64,000 nucleotides of DNA from Sorex araneus. Taxonomy: Eukaryota > Chordata > Mammalia > Eulipotyphla > Soricidae. The DNA lies in the NCBI RefSeq assembly GCF_027595985.1, contig NC_073311.1, forward strand, positions 27,245,892-27,309,891, written 5' to 3'. The notes below the pieces were generated by a model, which saw nothing but the letters and a program-made list of their open reading frames with translations, ran no database searches and was not told where the DNA came from. Each line of letters begins with the position of its first letter. Positions within the stretch are counted from its first letter, which is position 1. The translations under genes were made by a program, and so were the position numbers. Below, in pieces: positions 62,107 to 64,000 of this stretch.

Positions 62107-62956
62107 TTAACTGAAATTTTATATATTAAAACCTTAACAAAAATATCTAATTAAACAGTTTCTGTTAACATTTCAATTAACAGCAAATCTGAATTTTTGT
62201 TTTAAGCTATGTGCATTAGTAAATGCATGTGTAGATTTGGTTTTGACATACAAGCATTTTGCATTTTTTTCCTTTTTGCTACTGTGGTTTTGTGTAGGGA
62301 ATAAAAATGTCAGATGGCTCTCTAAAATTTCTGATGGAAAAGAAGAGAAGAAAAATACATTGCATCTGGAAAATTGCTAACTCCTTTGATTTACTTCTCC
62401 TCCCTTTCCCCTGTCACATTCCAAGCTTTTTCAGATGAGTGAAATGTCAACCTCCTTGAAAGATTCTTAAGTTCATAAAGGCAAAGTAAATTAATTGAAA
62501 TGAAGATGACTTCCATGGCTTGGATCAGAGCAAGATCTGTTCTTTGTACTTTGTTAGAATCTTCCTGTGATTCCCACAGGCTTTAGTGATTTGTTTGGAG
62601 GGCTCTGAATAAGAATATGTGAATTTTAAAGGTTAAGTTTTAGGAAAAAGTTACTTAAATTCAACAGTGTCTCTAGTAGGGAAAATATTTACAGTATTAT
62701 ATATTTTATATCATAAAATTTAAAACAAGCAGATGATGGAAATGAGTGATGTCCTAAATAAACATTCCCTGACCATATATTAACCCTGATTTTTATTACA
62801 TTTGTATTCACTCCTTTTTAGCTTTGCTCCCAAGATAAAGTTATTTGACTTTGACAATTATACTTACATGCAGGAACTTTGTTAAAGGCTTATTTAAGTA
62901 GTAGTTAAATAGCCTTAATGTTTTTAAAAGATAATGACACAAACATATGAATGTCA

Positions 62957-63020
62957 TATATATATGCTATTATCTTATAAAAAAAACACATACACACAAA
63001 TATATATATATACACACACA
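62957..63020. repeat. TA/CA microsatellite-like stretch
   Basis: Alternating atatatatatg, acacatacacacaaatat and atatatacacacacat runs. Impure, potentially length-variable. Confidence 0.7.
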
Positions 63021-63127
63021 TGGTTAATAGGAATTTGGAAACTAAAATTCAAAATAAAAGCGTAATATTTTCATAACTTTTTTCCAACTGGGAGGTGTCC
63101 ATCTTCTGCTTTTAAAATTTAAATATC

Positions 63128-63312
63128 CCTTTTTAGAGGATCACATCCTACAGTGCTCAGTAGCTACAACTGGATCTGGATCTGTGCTTAGACCGGAGAG
63201 CATTTCTCTGGCAGTCAGTGCTATGCTGGGGGGGACCACGTGGTGCTGGGAACCAAGCCTAAGTCTTTATGGAAATCATGTACTCAGTCTCATGAATCTA
63301 GCCCCATTGCCT
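63128..63312 (-). repeat. Diverged tRNA-headed SINE
   Basis: The + strand reads gaggatcacatcctacagtg, ctcagtagctacaactggat, ggaccacgtggtgctgggaa, ccaagcctaagtctttatgg and a degraded head ending ctagccccattgcc. Confidence 0.6.
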
Positions 63313-64000
63313 TGTTTTAAAATGAGAAGCAAAATTCATAGAATAAGGTTTGAATTTCATTTTTATTCCTTTGTTTCCTTACCCTATTAAAAAAATAACT
63401 AGTTCCAATTCTGTGGTTTACCATACTGTTAATAATGTTTTCTCATGCGCATAATTGCAACACGGGGCAAATGGACTTTTAAGTTTTTCTCTTATTTCAT
63501 CTAAAATTAATTGGGGCTTCTATAACTCATTTCCCCTCACTTATTTTTAGCTGAGGAAGGCTTTCCAGCTTTGTATAGATAAAATTTAATCAACAAGATT
63601 TTAAACCACCAATAGTATGTGAAATACTACATGGGATAATAAAATGAGTACTGGAGCCATTGTTCTTGTCTGTTCCGATCACACAATCTTTCTGGACTAA
63701 TGAGTGCATAATTGTTTGCACCCTCAACCCCAACTCACATTTTATGACAGTTTGAAGTTGTCATTCCAGCTTCCTTTTTTCGCTGACCAAAAATTAAACT
63801 TTGTAGTTAAATTGCTGAAGTATAATAAAATTAATAATATAATGGGATAAGACAGCACTAAAATAGGACATAAAATGCACTAATTGAGCTGTCTCTTTTT
63901 TTATTTTTGCCTAAGGCAAAACTGTGTTTATATTAGAATTCATATTTTTTATAAAATATGTTAAATTTATATCTCCTAGAGAAAAAGAGAGCATTTCATT

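Larger units (their letters stand above)
61531..64000. other. Downstream flank of ALX1
   Basis: No coding gene recognised. It contains the U2 fragment (62050-62106), a TA/CA microsatellite stretch at about 62957-63020, one old SINE (63128-63312) and further AATAAA motifs (about 62299 and 62756) that could serve alternative ALX1 3' ends. Confidence 0.55.

Overview
This is nuclear DNA from a placental mammal. It is AT-rich, has long introns with GT-AG splice sites, contains old mammalian repeats (MIR, L2-like), and has CpG islands at a developmental promoter. About thirty copies of a tRNA-headed SINE are present, with the head motif ggggctggagcgatagcac and a body reading catatggtcccctgagcac. 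From memory this family is typical of shrews (Soricidae, probably Sorex). The species call rests on repeat recognition only.

Two protein-coding genes are present, both on the + strand. The left third holds the 3' end of LRRIQ1: a penultimate coding exon (3142-3262), an 18.4-kb last intron, and the terminal exon (from 21649, stop at 21789-21791) with a 3' UTR and a polyadenylation signal near 22494. The right third holds the whole of ALX1 (CART1), a paired-class homeobox transcription factor of cranial neural crest mesenchyme. Its four coding exons (40887-41112, 43872-44176, 46935-47063, 60895-61215) give an intact 326-residue protein. A TATA box lies about 190 bp before the ATG, inside a large CpG island. 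This order (LRRIQ1 then ALX1, same strand) matches other mammals.

Region by region: 1-3141 is LRRIQ1 intron. 3263-21648 is the last LRRIQ1 intron, packed with SINEs, a roughly 0.7-kb shrew-type repeat and an antisense RPL21 processed pseudogene with a perfect 16-bp target-site duplication. 22.5-31 kb is intergenic with SINEs and two L1 3' ends. 31-40.7 kb is free of recognisable young SINEs and holds a separate CpG island at about 34.1-35.5 kb, then the ALX1 promoter island. 40.7-61.5 kb is ALX1. 61.5-64 kb is downstream flank with a truncated U2 snRNA pseudogene and one old SINE.

I see no undescribed coding system. The most interesting signals concern retrotransposition and regulation. One is a tail-only insertion with its own target-site duplication. 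Another is a long element that shares its 3' module with one of the two SINE subfamilies, suggesting a tRNA head fused to the tail of a partner element. The third is a 21-kb gap in recent SINEs around ALX1.
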